This document shows, one piece after another, positions 24,303-36,595 of a DNA stretch of 64,000 bases (its first letter is position 1; every line of letters starts with the position of its first letter). The translations under genes and the position numbers were made by a program. The DNA is from Inonotus obliquus (Eukaryota; Basidiomycota; Agaricomycetes; Hymenochaetales; Hymenochaetaceae): the NCBI GenBank assembly GCA_032164295.1, contig JAJHTX010000013.1, positions 1,178,001-1,242,000 of the forward strand, given 5' to 3'. The notes under the pieces were generated by a model. It was not told the DNA's origin and made no database searches. It saw only the letters and a list, made by a program, of their open reading frames with translations.

Positions 24303-26063
24303 TGAATGTGCGAGAACGCGGCCGGTATTAGAAATACCGGATGAGGGGGGTACGATTTAGATGCGTTGGGAGGGCCGGTACGTGGCGGTACTAAGTCGTA
24401 CAGTCACAGACAAGTCGTCAAGAGAGAATAGTAGGGCCTGGCTGGATTGATGAGTACAGGAGACTATAGATGACCGCTCAAGAGGAGAGGTATCAGGAGA
24501 CGATCAATACCGAGACGAATCCGTCGATACCGAGTCGTCTGGTGTCCGGTATTACGGAAGAGAGAACGAAGCAGTAGAGGAAGCGAGCTGAGGAGGTGTT
24601 TCTGATGGGACTGGTCGTGAGACGAGAGACGAGGGCGACGAAGACGAGAACGACGACTACCGGTATCGATACCGGTGACTACGAGACGAGACGAACGAAC
24701 GGGGACTTGAACGGGATGAGCAAAACCCGGACCTTCACTCTGGAAGTTCCTCTCAGATTAGCTGGTTTGCTACAGTAGAACATGCAGGCTATAAATACCA
24801 TAATACCGTAGCCATTCAAGATACCAAATGGGGGGTTTTTACAAGTCGAATCGTACCGTAATCCGGTACAAGAAATGGAACATAAGGTCGAATTGAATGT
24901 AAAATTACAATCAGGGGAAACATAAGATGATGAATGAATAAGAAGTTTTATCAGGGGGTAGCTAAGAATAGGGTGGGACGAGACAAGAACCCAATGAAAA
25001 CTCACGACGAGTGATACCGAGGTAGGGCGGCGATACCGACGTCGACCAGCACTAAATTAAGGACGTGTCTCAAGCTACCGCATGGGCGCTCCTGGCGATG
25101 TCCCTGTCGTAGGAGAAGCACGTCATCCTGATTTACCTTTGTTCCGGTATCATGATCCGTGCGGCGTCAGTCTGGGCGTCTACCGATCGATCGGACGGCG
25201 TGCTCCGATGTTGACGTGTCGGTACAGCCCAACCTTGGCAATGGGGTACTCTACCGTTCGGTACCAATCAGTACCCTGGGATTGTCCCTGAGCATCGCTC
25301 TAGCCCCTCGATATCGACCGGTACGCGTCGCCTGACTCGACTGGGCATTGCTTGGCTTCCCCTCCGAGTCGGATCGATGGCCTCCTCCGAGATCGAAGCA
25401 GCGTACGGTGGACTTGATTCATTTCCCAACCTTCCTCTCGACGTAGATCTCCGATGGCGTGGTCTCGACCTAGCACACGTAACGAACTTCGGTACCGGAT
25501 CGGACCATCGGTATCAACACCGGTATCGTCGGTATCGATGCATGGCGGTTCGGAAGGGCATACCGTCCGGCTTGGAGCCTCGACCATGATCCAACTCTTC
25601 GCAGCAACGTATGGCAGACCGAGTGCAGCTTTGTGAGCCTTTTTCTATGGTATGGGCTGTCGAGGGCGTAGTATCGACTAGGTGTGGAGTATTAAGCGTC
25701 GGTATCAGGACGGGTGGACGGTACGGTATCGGTATCATCGGTATCGAAGTCTGGTGGTTCGGTACTATGATGGAAGACGGGCGTAGGGATTGGTGATTCG
25801 GTATTGGCGCAGAAGTGGACCAGTTCTCAATCGTTCTTAGCCTTGTCGAATCGCAGAAGCCTCGTACTTTGTTGGAACCGCAGGCGTAGATAGGACGGCA
25901 GAAGTACCGTGGTCCGAAGAGAAGTAAGAAGCGGTAGAATCGCAGAAGTATTGTTAATTGGAAGAAGCGGTAGAATCGCAGAATTAAGCCCATATCGATC
26001 GTAGCCTCCGGTATTCCTCTTTAGCGCATCACACCTAGTCGAGTTTATACTTCCCCTACCTTA
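23683..26063. repeat. 33-bp inverted repeats bracketing a B-type repeat
   Basis: TAAGGTAGGGGAAGTATAAA... at 23683-23715 recurs as its exact reverse complement at 26031-26063. Between them, from 24303 (TGAATGTGCGAG), lies repeat B', the inverted relative of 860-2007, which continues with more GGTATCG words to about 26000. B' lacks copy A1 and shows the single TCGA site. What the 33-bp repeats belong to is unclear. Confidence 0.55.
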
Positions 26064-27888
26064 ACAGCTCTGCATTGGAGATGACATCCAGCGAGGTGCT
26101 GGACATCAGTATAGGGGTAACCTCAACATCGTATCACGAGAGCACTGTTCGCACCCATGAAGGATTGGCATAGCACCCTAGATCCCTTACGATGTCAAGA
26201 TCGGGGAAGAAGAAGCGGGGGCGAAAGGACGGAGGACTTAGCGGAATACACGGTCGACATTACGTCATCGGGCAAGGTAATAATCCTAACGCTGAACTAC
26301 GGCTCCAACGTCGGGGGAGGCCAACACGCTCAACCGTGAGGTCGAGACATTCTTCGTTCATCACGTCGACGAGACAGCATGCGGGGACTCTCCACAAGGG
26401 AGGTGCGCACCATGACACCTAAGCAACTCGTGAAAGGGATTGTACCCACAGTCGACACTTGAGTACTTCTCCTACGAGGTCAGAGAGGAGGGACATCATC
26501 AGGCCAGCAGACTAGACTAGTAGACGATCAGAGAATAACGCAAAAGAGACTTCGAGACAGACAGCGGGGAGCGAGGGTCTCGCCACCCATCTCTAGCACA
26601 TCGTGAGAGTGGACTAGGCCTCAGGAGATACCCAGATCCTAGAGGAGTACGTCGAAGATGTAGACCACAAATGCTAACTCACAACAGCAAACCCATGCCG
26701 ACCATAAAGGCCAACGCCTGGAGACAGAGGCACATACCCAGGCGCAATACCCAGGCGAACACGTATCTCCGGAGTTCACCATCACAAGCCAGCCGCAGCC
26801 ATGTTGACAACGGAGGAGTGAGCTTGGCAATCATCCCATCCCAGCCAGCTTACTACACTTATGAAGCGCAGCGTCGAGGTGAGCTTCGCTCCCTTAGAAG
26901 GACAGCACACCAAGTTTGACTTAACACCGGGAAATAGAGAAGATACCAAAGCCAAGGTGGCTAAGGTGGTCTCCCTACTCCTTTTATACTGTATTAGACC
27001 ACAGGACTATCTATGATATTAAGTGTGCACAGACCAACATCAAAGACAGTGCACAGACCAACAAGTGTCAGTTGGCGGTTCAGTCATTATCTAATAAGAA
27101 AGAAAGGAGTGAGGGGTCATGGGTTCGAGTCACGACGTCAGAAGATAAAAGGAAGGGATGACGAAAAAGGAAAAAGAAGGAATCAAATAATGCTTACGAG
27201 AGCAGATTCCTAACAAAGCCGACACCAAATGCTGCCCCTGCAACAACAGAATGAATGCCCACTCTAGCTGCCGCAGTTGCACCTTCTACCATGACTCGCT
27301 ATGTTAGGACCAGTGCGGATCGGATCAGCAGACCGACATTGATCGACTGATCAACACGATCGACGCACCAGAACAAGTCCACTCACTCCGGCAATATTTG
27401 CAGTCCGTCTTGATAAGCGATGGGAAGTGCGAGGCGGTGCTTTGTAGAGCAGAGTAGCAACAGTACTTAGTCGGGGTCAAGGGACCGGCCGGACACTAGT
27501 ACCGATGATAAGAGTGGTAGCGAAGAAGAGAAGCTTTGTGGGGCTTCTTTGTATTCACTAGTACAGAAGAATTTTGCTGAGGGACATAGCCACCCTCGCT
27601 TGGCCTATTTATACCCGAAGCTTCTATCTATTGAGTTATCCAGGCTCCCTCGGGCACAGCCTCCTGATTCTTCCGAGCACAGCCCCTGTCTTGTCCAATA
27701 CCCTGCAATCTCCAATCGGGTGGCGATGCACCTCCGATCTTCCCCACAATCTTTCTAGGACTTTTGATATGACTTCATACCTGGTCAATGCACAGCAATC
27801 ACGCCATCACCGGCCAATCCTGTGGCTGTGCGGAGCTCCGTGCCTTCCGCACTACCACGTCAGTCCTTCTCGAATGTTCCTTATGATG
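26064..27888. other. No clear gene; repeat-derived sequence
   Basis: Short frames on both strands lack domains or codon bias. The style resembles 22750-23680 (e.g. ACGAGAGCACTGTTCGCACC). 27540-27760 has a TATTTATA box and pyrimidine-rich stretches. Confidence 0.35.
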
Positions 27889-28698
27889 TCATGCGCAGCA
27901 ACTCGAGCAGTCTGCCATGTCTTCATCTTCTGCAGGTGCTGCTGGGCCGTTCGGCTGTCTCGGTTGACTCGGGCTTCCTCCCTCAATAGGATTAGCTCGA
28001 TTATCAATCACCGGAGCGGCGGGCCTATATGGTTCTGCCTGTACTATGGCAGGTAACCCAGTCCGCCAGATCGTTGCTCGGCGATATCCGTCGGGTATCC
28101 GTATCTCCGTTCCTTGCACCTGATCGCCATTGATTCCTTCCATGACGAAGGTTAAGATCGCCCCGTTGATCCGTTCCCTCGGTTGAGAGATTTCCAATGC
28201 TATCATCCCCGGTAGTTGATTCTGCTCCGATTTCCATCGTGCTACTATGTTGCCAAATAGATTATTGCGTAGTGCTTGATGTTCTCTTGTAGCTTCCGCA
28301 TGTATTGGCCAGTCGAGTTGTATTGCCACTCGTCGGCATAGCTGGGAATGTATCGATCTTCTTGTCCATGCTATTACACCTGCATTCGCAATGTAGTGTA
28401 ACCCCCTTCCTGACCAAACCGTAACTTCGTGCAAGTATGTATTTAGTGTAGGTGTGAACAATGGTTGAGTTGTTTCTGCAACCGTTGACCAATGGTGGTT
28501 GGTTCGAATTGAGTAAGGTTTATGTCGAAGCATATGGTTGACTGCGTCCTCGAGTATCCATGTCTGCAGTATCCATGCTTCCTCATGTGCCCATTCACAG
28601 AACCGGCATATTGGTGTATTGATTTGTCCTGGTAATGTCGAGCCCCAGGGACAATAGCGTGTGCGTGTATAATATGTTCGATCGAATTGTCTTTCCAT
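27889..28698 (-). CDS. Unknown protein encoded near the right end of the large transposon
   Basis: ATG 28698 opens 269 codons to a stop at 27889. The protein has a CRFC motif near residue 32, many Trp and aromatic residues, and an acidic Cys-rich end, DMADCSSCCA. The middle (residues 60-200) has ordinary, coding-like composition. I do not recognise a family. It lies just inside the right subterminal array, where CACTA-type elements often hold a gene, and could be an accessory protein or remnant of the transposase region. A second frame overlaps upstream (to 28844), so an N-terminal exon is possible. Confidence 0.45.
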   Translation of the reverse strand: MERQFDRTYYTRTRYCPWGSTLPGQINTPICRFCEWAHEEAWILQTWILEDAVNHMLRHKPYSIRTNHHWSTVAETTQPLFTPTLNTYLHEVTVWSGRGLHYIANAGVIAWTRRSIHSQLCRRVAIQLDWPIHAEATREHQALRNNLFGNIVARWKSEQNQLPGMIALEISQPRERINGAILTFVMEGINGDQVQGTEIRIPDGYRRATIWRTGLPAIVQAEPYRPAAPVIDNRANPIEGGSPSQPRQPNGPAAPAEDEDMADCSSCCA

Positions 28699-28797
28699 GT
28701 CTGATGATTGTGGGAATTTATCGGGTTGTAGCGTCTCTGGATCTGCATGCCAAATAAGTCAATTTCTTCTGACACGCTACGTTCATAGACGTTAACT

Positions 28798-28885
28798 TGT
28801 TGCCCGCCCGTTGCCCGCCCGTTGCCCGCCCGTTGCCCTCTCATTGCCCTCTCATTGCCTGCCCATTGCCCGTCACCCGTTCATC
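28798..28885. repeat. Right subterminal GCCCGTTGCC array
   Basis: Short tandem array of GCCCGCCCGTT and GCCCTCTCATT units, the inverted counterpart of 20478-20640. It is followed toward the terminus by TTTAAATATC-type repeats (28890-29190). Confidence 0.7.
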
Positions 28886-29546
28886 GCCCGCTTAATATCT
28901 ACCCAACCAATATTTATAATATCCGGTCTGACGATACCCTTATTGATTCTTAAAATATCACCCAAGTAGATATCTTGATTGATATTTAGAATATATGCCA
29001 AGTCGATATCTTAAATATCGATAAAAATATCAGTAAGAGGATTTTTTAAATATCTTGCGGATGGGGATATCCATATTTATATTTAAAATATCGACACGTG
29101 AAATATATTATAAGTATCAGCGCAGCCGGGACGCTTATCTATATTTAAAATATCGGCAAAAAAATAATTTAAAATAGCACCCCCTCCGATATTCTATTTT
29201 GCCCGCCGTGAGAAAATTCAAATTCGCAAAACCACCCAGTGACCCACGAGATAACTCATCGATATCTTCAACCTTGTGAACCCATCCCCTCATCTCTCGA
29301 CAACACAACGATAATGTTGGAAAATATACGCACGTGCGCCGCGTTTCTTATACGAGCCAGACTCTTGATGGCCGTGGTGCAAGAGCATTAACGAACGAAC
29401 GACTCACAATGGTATCGACAGTAATACCTCACCCGTCGTTTGGTATGATCTCTATGTCTATAAGGCCGATAGGTGGAAATGATATAGGAACGATCTGTGG
29501 AATATATTCGCCAATCGATCGTGAGTCTTCGTCTGCCTCGTTCTGC

Positions 29547-31202
29547 TTAAGAGAGATACTCTGGATGGTTTGCCGCGTACGCGTACCACTCACAGTACCA
29601 TTCCCAGTACGCCTCCCAGTACGCCTCGTCGACATACGAAGCGTTGTCGTACGGGAGGGGCGCCGAATGATGTTGCGCCCAATGCTGGTCACCGGCCGCA
29701 TGCAACTCGGGAGGCGCTGAGCCTCCGCTGGCATAACTTGAGGTGGACTCAACCCTGTAAAAGGAGCAGATGAATAGAGGATGGGAGGGGAGGGGAGATT
29801 GGACTACTTACTGATCGCTGGATGGAGCCGCGCGCAAATGTTGCTGAGATGGAGCACCCAAATCATCAACTCCGCGTATGTGCTGGATTAAATAAGAATC
29901 CTGGTCGTCTGACCAGGAGTGGTATTCCGGACCTTCCGTGGGACAGGCGTGACGCGGGCCTTGTTCATCGCTTGTCCCTTGCAATGAACTGGCCTGATTC
30001 ATGTTCCAGAATCCCTGTCTTAATGCGTTCTCTTCATTTGTTCTCGTTATTTGGTTTGCACCAAATGGCTGGAAGGATGAAGACCCTACGGGATGCGTCG
30101 GGCAGATCCTCAAGTATCCATTAGGCTCGTTGCTAGAATTCAATCATCAGTGAAGTCTCTGCATGGTAGTGGTTTCTATCTGTTACTTACCAGAGGGCCT
30201 TCGGGTCTTCAATAGTAATTAATGCAGGACGATCCTGCTCGGATCCTCTCGAAAGAAGAGGAGCTCGAAAAGCGGACGAATATCCAGCAGTTTCGGTGGC
30301 CTGTACTGTACCGAGGGGGGTGGGGTATTCCGGAAAGAGAATTCGACCTTGGTATGGATGGCACGGCACTGGTTTATCCATGCGATTCTGCTCCGACTGT
30401 ACGGAGCGATTCGGGGATCCGGAAGCAGGCGAGCCCCCGGCAGTTGTGATGTTCTCTACTGGACCGAGAGGAGTGGAATCTTGGGTCGTGAGGGAATGTC
30501 CGTGGTGCCGACGATATGGCACCGACCCATCCAATCCCGCCTGAATATCTTCAGCTTCCGCGGATAGACGTTCTTCATGTCCTTCCAAAGTGAAAGTCGG
30601 ACTGCCACTGTGATAAACGTGAGTAAAATTGCCTACACAAGAAAAGATCAGGCTTATGCGCCTACCTTTGGATACCCAAGCAGCCGACAGTCTCTTGACC
30701 GTCTGTCTGCGCTCCAGGTAACAGTTCCGAGCAGACATCGTTGTTCGCATGACCGAGCTCAACGCCTATCCGCTCGACTCTCCCTGTCTGCCGGCTAAGT
30801 GGTGCATTGAGTACCTGTATGTCGTCCCTGAACTTCGATGAGACTCACCTTCGCGACGCTAATCTGTCTGTTCTATCTTCGGGAGTGTCCGCCCTTTGAT
30901 ACTCGTCAATTCTCCTCCGTCTTCTCCTTCGAAGGTTGAGGGTACCTTCCCCCCTCCATGGCCGACGCTTCGCTCGGCCTGTAATCGGGTGCTTAGGATA
31001 ATACATCCCACCCCGCGCATCTCCCAAATTCCCCGCCATATCTCTGGAGATATCCAGTCAAGGAAGTAATCGAAATGGTATAAGAACTGTGCCCTTACTC
31101 TTGCGTACCATCAGTGATGGGCAAATCGGTGAAGGGCGAGGCTATAGTTGGTGCCTCTACCTTCCAGGGCAGTCTACCACCGTATTTTCCACTCTTTGGC
31201 AT
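29547..31202 (-). pseudogene. Tyr/Trp-tailed family gene, unit 0 copy (frameshifted)
   Basis: Homologous to 41515-43043 and 57729-59394. The start (ATG 31202, MPKSGKYGGRLPWKVEAP) and the last exon (ending 29547, DEAYWEAYWEWYCEWYAY) are kept. In exon 3 (about 30650-30800) there are deletions of 4 and 21 bases relative to the unit 2 copy, a net frame change. With the usual splicing this leads to an early stop. An unspliced frame (30762-30187) stays open across the intron, so a different product cannot be excluded. A CACGTG box sits at 31305-31310. Confidence 0.65.
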
Positions 31203-31304
31203 GTTTGATGAGATATTTCGAGATTTGAAAGGTGGTAGTACGAGTTGAAGGATGTGGATGCGCGTTAGTTGCACAAAGGAACTCTTTAAGGGTCCAGTAG
31301 TCTG

Positions 31305-31310
31305 CACGTG
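31305..31310 (-). promoter_or_regulatory. CACGTG box upstream of family gene, unit 0
   Basis: Within CTGCACGTGATCGCG, 103 bp before ATG 31202. The same box in the same context is found at the same distance before the other two full copies. Confidence 0.55.
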
Positions 31311-31319
31311 ATCGCGTTT

Positions 31320-32993
31320 CGTGGTGCCGATCGACATGATCGTCCGAACTAGGAAGGTCCTTTTCTGTTCACACCATCAGTGCACCACCCACGTCTTACA
31401 ATGATACTGAAATGCGCACGTAGGTGATCAGTTATTCTCCCCCTCGACGCATCTGATATAATAATCTACTTGTAGGAAGAACTCCATTTCATGGATCAGA
31501 AATGTGCTGAAGCGCAGCTTTCAATCACGAGCCCACAGCGACAGAATCGCGTCTTAGCTGAGTGTTCTCGGAGTCGTGACTGATTTCCATGGCATGCGTA
31601 CCATGGGTTGTAGCAAAAGAGTATATCTCCATCGCGCTCATCGCGGTTCAAAGAGGTTTCCGTTGGATCAATGGCTCAAGGCTGCCTTCGGATCGACTTA
31701 ACGGATACTACTAGTCTGGTCACTGGTAAGCCTTAGGATCACCCTCAAAGTTCAAGCTTCCACTCTGCTGGATAGCCTGGTTACTAGACATACAAGCACC
31801 TGGATGTATAAACGGAGACAAGCAAACTATCGGTTAGACGATAACTGGGACAGTACCGTGAGCGCACTTTACAGCACCCAGATTCGGTTGGTTATGGACA
31901 TCAGCCTATCGATCAATTCTTCACCCCTGGCTTCTATGGCCGCTCGACTCGTGCGGGTTGCAGGCAGACTATATAAGTTACTTCGAACACTGGAAGCTTG
32001 GAGCTGATCGATTTGTAGGTCGTGGAATTTGACTTGGCCTCTTCGAGGTAAATACCAAACACATTTATTTACTTTGCTTTTTGAAAGGTTTATGACGTAG
32101 GCTAAGTACTTTACACTCACTCACCCTGCGCCACAAATCAGTATCTCTTGGCCGGCTGGTCTCGTGACGTCAACCCATGTACAGGTGCGGTCGTCCATAA
32201 CGCGGCAGAGAACACGTTGCGAGAGTGGCAAAGGCTCAAGCGGTAGAGCAGCTAAACAGATAGCCGGCTCCATCTCAAAGCACTTCTATTCAAGGTACTG
32301 AAGATGCACTCTTCAAGTCTGACACGATGAGGCTAATTCAATTGCCGGTTTTCACTTAGATTACAAATTTTCGGGGAGTAATGTGGCGCATTCTTCATCA
32401 AAACGAATCTCGTGACGTTAATCAGACAAGTATCTCGATCGATAGCGAACGAGAGCCAAACCATCTGCGGATATACAAGCAGGGAAGTGATAGTTTTGAA
32501 TGTGGCGTAATATCACAACTTTCTTCAATTACTGTTTCGCTCCAAAAACAAGGAATGGTACTGGCGACGAGTGGGAGTTGTTCTCGTTCGTCAATTTCTT
32601 CTCAGCCTCGTGTTCCTGGAGTTTGTCTGCCTGTAAAAGCAGATGGTACAACAGAGCTTATACTGCAGTGTTGACCATCCCCAGTGTCAATACTAGTATC
32701 AGGCTCAGAAGAACGGGGCAAGTGCTTTGCGTTTTTCCTCCTTTCCCCATTCTCTCACTGGTCGTAGATTGCTCAAGGTATGTTTGCGGTGGTCTCGCTC
32801 TTCATATCTGATGTGCAATTTGCCACGTTACTCGTGTTCCTTTATATACCTAGGACAACTCTTGCTCGTATTCTGAGTGGTTTTTGACGAATAACAGCGC
32901 ATAACTCATACACGCAACACGACGCAATTTCTCCATTGTCATCTCTTGCCTTTCTGGCCTACTACTGAAGACCAGAACAACTTCGGACCTGAA
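31320..32993. other. No gene identified
   Basis: 31320-31420 still matches the family promoter region of unit 2 (57520-57620). Beyond that I see only short frames; 32381-32811 has two overlapping plus-strand frames without a recognisable domain. Confidence 0.35.
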
Positions 32994-33447
32994 ATGGATA
33001 CCGGTGGGAATGGGGGCTTCTTTAAGCTAGCCAAGGATAATTACCAGGATGATCCTTCCAAGAAGACTATCGATGGTAAGTTCTCCACCATCGTCCAAGC
33101 CATTCCTTGTTATACGTTGAATCAACGTAATATAATATCAAAGGACTAGTGAAGAAAGACCCCCACTTTACCTTCAAACCCGTATTTGAAGAAAGCGACA
33201 AACCAGAGAGAGGAAAACGCAAGCTTATAGGTATTCCTATTCACTTTTCTCTTACGGAATAAGCCGGGATTGAAATCGGATAACTGTAGTCTTTTATGCT
33301 GAAAAGTCTCCAAGCGTTGATAGTTCGAGAAGCGGTACGACTGGGTCAAAGAAGCCAAAAGAGGAGGGGGAAAACGATAGGAGGGAAGGAAGGGAAGGGG
33401 GGGATGGAAAGGGAGACGGTCAGGACAGGCGTAGGCAGTCTGATATG
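32994..33447 (+). CDS. Small unidentified lysine-rich protein gene
   Basis: Candidate three-exon gene. ATG 32994 begins MDTGGNGGFFKLAKDNYQDD. A GT-AG intron near 33076-33144 leads to KKDPHFTFKPVFEESDKPE, then another intron to a basic tail rich in K, R and G ending about 33447. The middle exon looks coding. Function unknown; splice sites are guesses and the 3' end depends on which acceptor is used. Confidence 0.35.
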
Positions 33448-34647
33448 ACGAGGTGGAAGTCATTTTACGGTGACGATGATTTCAATCTCGCCAAACAGGC
33501 GATCAAGGAATGGCCCATAGGCGGCCCAGAGTCTTGAGCTTTACTATTATATCTAGTAGTCTGAGTCCAGCGTCTCCTAGATTCTGTTCCCGAGCCTCTA
33601 GTTTTTCTCTCTTTCTTGGTGTTGATTTCTTACATAATTTCCGTAACTCCTGCTGCGTATTTTTCCTGCTGCTTATCGTTTCGCTCTCCGGCATATCAGT
33701 GCGTCTGTGTTTATTATTTGATTTTATGTATCTGAAGGACTGCGGGCCAGTCCGCAAGGCTTCCATTCACCTGAATTACTAGTGAGAGGAATGAAAGTCT
33801 GAGAAAACTGCTAGAATGAAATAGTCATACACACGTAAACGAACAATTTCATAGAAGTTTATAAGTACATAACGAAAGCACGTAGCAATACAGTATATTA
33901 CCGACTACTAGAACACTTCACTCCGCTAGCCAGTCGCTTTGAGACTGGGAATAACGAGTAATGACATGACTCTTTATCTACCGAGAAACTAGGATATGAA
34001 ATACTGTATATAGAATAACGAAGGGAATGATGTGAAACTTTACGAAGTGTAACGAGTGGAACCCTGAAAATGAGCGGAAATGAATGATCGGATGGATTAG
34101 TGATTGAGAAGGAGGGTGATAAACGAATAGAATATGTATATAAAACGGATAATGAAGTCGTTTTGTAAACGATGCGGGATGTGTTAGCTAGTTACAAAGA
34201 AGTAGGATAAGTCATGCCCGCTGCGCTTCTGATTAGGACGAGGAAGGGTCGGAAGACCGAAAGGAAGGCGGTGACGGCGATCTCAAGAACAGAGAGAAGC
34301 TCGTATGGTCGTCGACTACTATAATGGAAGGTATGTACAAGGAGGGAAGAAGCGGAAATAGTCGGATATGGTGGAAGAGCGGTGAAGAAGGAAGTCTGAG
34401 AAATCGAAAATCCGAAGGAAACCGTAAACCCAGAGTGAGTAAAAATCAGGACTAGCTGAAGGATATGGGTCTGACCGTTATCCGAGGACAAGAGACATAG
34501 CGTTCGGATGTGAAAAGTCCAGAGCGTACGGAAAGCACAGGCAGTCTTTTAAATGTAGCGAAACGGACTTGAGGTACTCGCTTTCCGCCGGAAGTTTTGG
34601 CTGCATGGATGGAAACAATTTCGGGTGCTGCAAATAAGAGGGCTTTC
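33448..34647. other. Intergenic, no gene identified
   Basis: AT-richer sequence with short frames on both strands (33503-33782). I found no domain, repeat or RNA gene that I can support. Confidence 0.35.
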
Positions 34648-36595
34648 TCAGTATCGAAGATGGTCGTCATCGTCGGGCTCGTCATCGCTAGAATCAACGG
34701 TGACAGTTACGGCGCGGGTCAGCAAGTACGGATTCACGGTATCCTCGTCGTCCGATTCCACCGGTTCTTCGGAATGGCTCAAGTAACGCGTTTCCCCTTG
34801 TGTGTCCATGATAATCCTCCCGCCAACTTGCGAGCGTTCGCGGAGTAAACCCCAATGCTGCCACCACTCCTCCGCATCCTCCTCCGGGTCGTACGCGAAT
34901 AAGATACGGATGTTCTCCCATAAATGACGGAACGTCGCTTCATCCCACCCTCCTGATCCAAGCTTCGCGGCCTCACGCATTGACCTGTCGCGTTCTTCCT
35001 GCTCGGGTCCGTCAGGCAGCATAACCGAGGCGCTGTTCGCACTTTCCGAGTCCTGGATGTCCATGCATCTCTGTAGACGGAGTTCTTGGTAGCCATAGAG
35101 AAAGCTTTCTATTTGTTCTTGAGAACGTAAGCGTGAGAATATGGCGCCGAAGACTGCAGCATCCTCAACAGCGAGGGAACCAGAGTGAGTCGAAGAGGGC
35201 TAAATACGGTCACGTGCATGAGTTATTGTCTTGGACAAAACGTAAAATTGACGTACAATCTGAGGATGACCTGACTCGCCAAGTAAGACCAGCTTGCAGT
35301 CAGGATGAACCCAGTCCTCGATCTTTCTCTTCACAAACTTGGTCTCGACGGCATTCTTAGCTCTCCGAGTGAGCTCCAACAATCTGTTCGCACAAAAATC
35401 AGGACAGGATCGCTCCGAAGTTCGACGAGGACTGACTCTCTGGGGAACCCATCAGTGTTGATCTTCTCGACGGGCACGACTCTGTCCCAAACGTCCATCG
35501 TGCCCGGCACATCGGGATTGAATATCTGGACGCTGAATTGTTTGAAATTTCTCTATGTAGTAACGGGACACATGTAAGCCCAGGATCTCCGCCGTCAAGA
35601 GAGGAAACCGAACCGAAGGCGATGTCAACACGGAGATGTTTGGACCGGCGTACGCAGTCCACTCTGGCCTGTGTATGATCTCGTATAGCTCCGGGTCGCT
35701 CTCCGGGGTGACATCAGACACATCCGCATTCATACTGTATACCACCGTTCCGCTATCAATCCTCCTCGTGGACTCACCGCCTTCGGCGACAATAGCTTCT
35801 TCGATCACCTGCTGGCAGATTGAATGATAACCGTCGGCACCAATGACGATATCTGAATGCAAGACCTCGCCAGTCGAAAGTCGGACGAATGGCTTGGAAG
35901 GGTTGATTTCAGTGACGCTAGTTCCAAATTGAACCGCAGCACCCGCTGAAATTGCAAGAGCATAAACTTGCTCGAGTAGATCGGAGTACTGATAGGTGAG
36001 AAGCATCAACATCAGTTGTGTTCGGGCACTTGAAATATCTCACATGCATCAGCCAGAAGTCTGCTTCCAGTACCTTCATGACTTCCTCCTTGTACTCAAG
36101 ATGACCCAACACGTCGCCTGTGCTCACTGAAGGAAAGTACTTTTAATCGATGGTTTATTCATGAATCGCATGGGGCTTACACTTTTTGAACCTCAGTTTC
36201 TTGCACAGGATCGCCTTTTTCTTGAAATCCCTTCCCAGACCCCAGCGATCAAGGATACGAGCCAAATTGGGAGGGATTCGAATACCACATGCGTCCTGAT
36301 ACGCAGGTACACCCAGGTGGGTAACAATCATTCAATGATTGATGTGAGATTTGTTTGGAACCCGATATTTTGGTCCGAGAACGAGGCCAGAGTTGGTGGA
36401 GAAACTTTTTTAGCGCGAAGACGAGAAGAGGAGGAATCTTAGGCTACTCACTTTTACTAGACCTTCGCGTTGTTCAATTACATGAACATGGTGACCCGCA
36501 CGAGCAAGGGAGTATGCGACGGCAAGTCCTCCCAGAGAGCCACCGACTACTACGAAGCGAAGGCTAAGGGGTGCAATCCTCGGTTGCGTCGACAT
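34648..36595 (-). CDS. FAD-dependent monooxygenase, salicylate hydroxylase-like
   Basis: Seven exons join in frame to 508 residues: 36595-36452, 36295-36181, 36126-36044, 35988-35572, 35525-35437, 35383-35257, 35199-34648. Motifs: dinucleotide-binding VVVGGSLGG (15-23), GADGYHS (164-170), and GESGHP (318-323), the GD motif with Glu for Asp. DVWDRVVPVEK and the C-terminal LPDGPEQEERD...YDPEEDAEEWW are typical of fungal salicylate-hydroxylase-like enzymes. The family hydroxylates, or oxidatively decarboxylates, phenolic acids with NAD(P)H and O2. Single copy here, between halogenase units. Two introns (35571-35526 and 35436-35384) use weak donors, so those joints are less certain. Confidence 0.85.

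Larger units (their letters stand above)
20163..29210. mobile_element. 9-kb TIR DNA transposon with subterminal arrays, no transposase seen
   Basis: The left end CATGGCGGGCAAAATAGGAT and the right end, read inward CACGGCGGGCAAAATAGAAT, are terminal inverted repeats flanked by AGA (20160-20162 and 29211-29213). Both ends carry AT-rich GATATTTTAAATATC-type repeats (20185-20470 and 28890-29190), then G/C arrays of GGGCAATGAG type, inverted at the other end. CAC-like ends, a 3-bp duplication and subterminal arrays fit the CACTA/Plavaka group; a KDZ-type element is an alternative. No transposase was recognised. The inside holds a cyclin pseudogene, other repeats and an unknown ORF. The duplicate locus (43180-43440) lacks the insertion. 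Confidence 0.7.

Noticed and set aside
24303..25436. Protein genes in repeat B (several 60-160 codon frames)
   Set aside because: Frames differ between B1 and B', lack domains and are full of repeat words.
34648..36595. Calling the FAD monooxygenase a pseudogene because of apparent frame breaks near 35450 and 35250
   Set aside because: GT-AG introns at 35436-35384 and 35256-35200 restore a single 509-codon frame with family-typical sequence.
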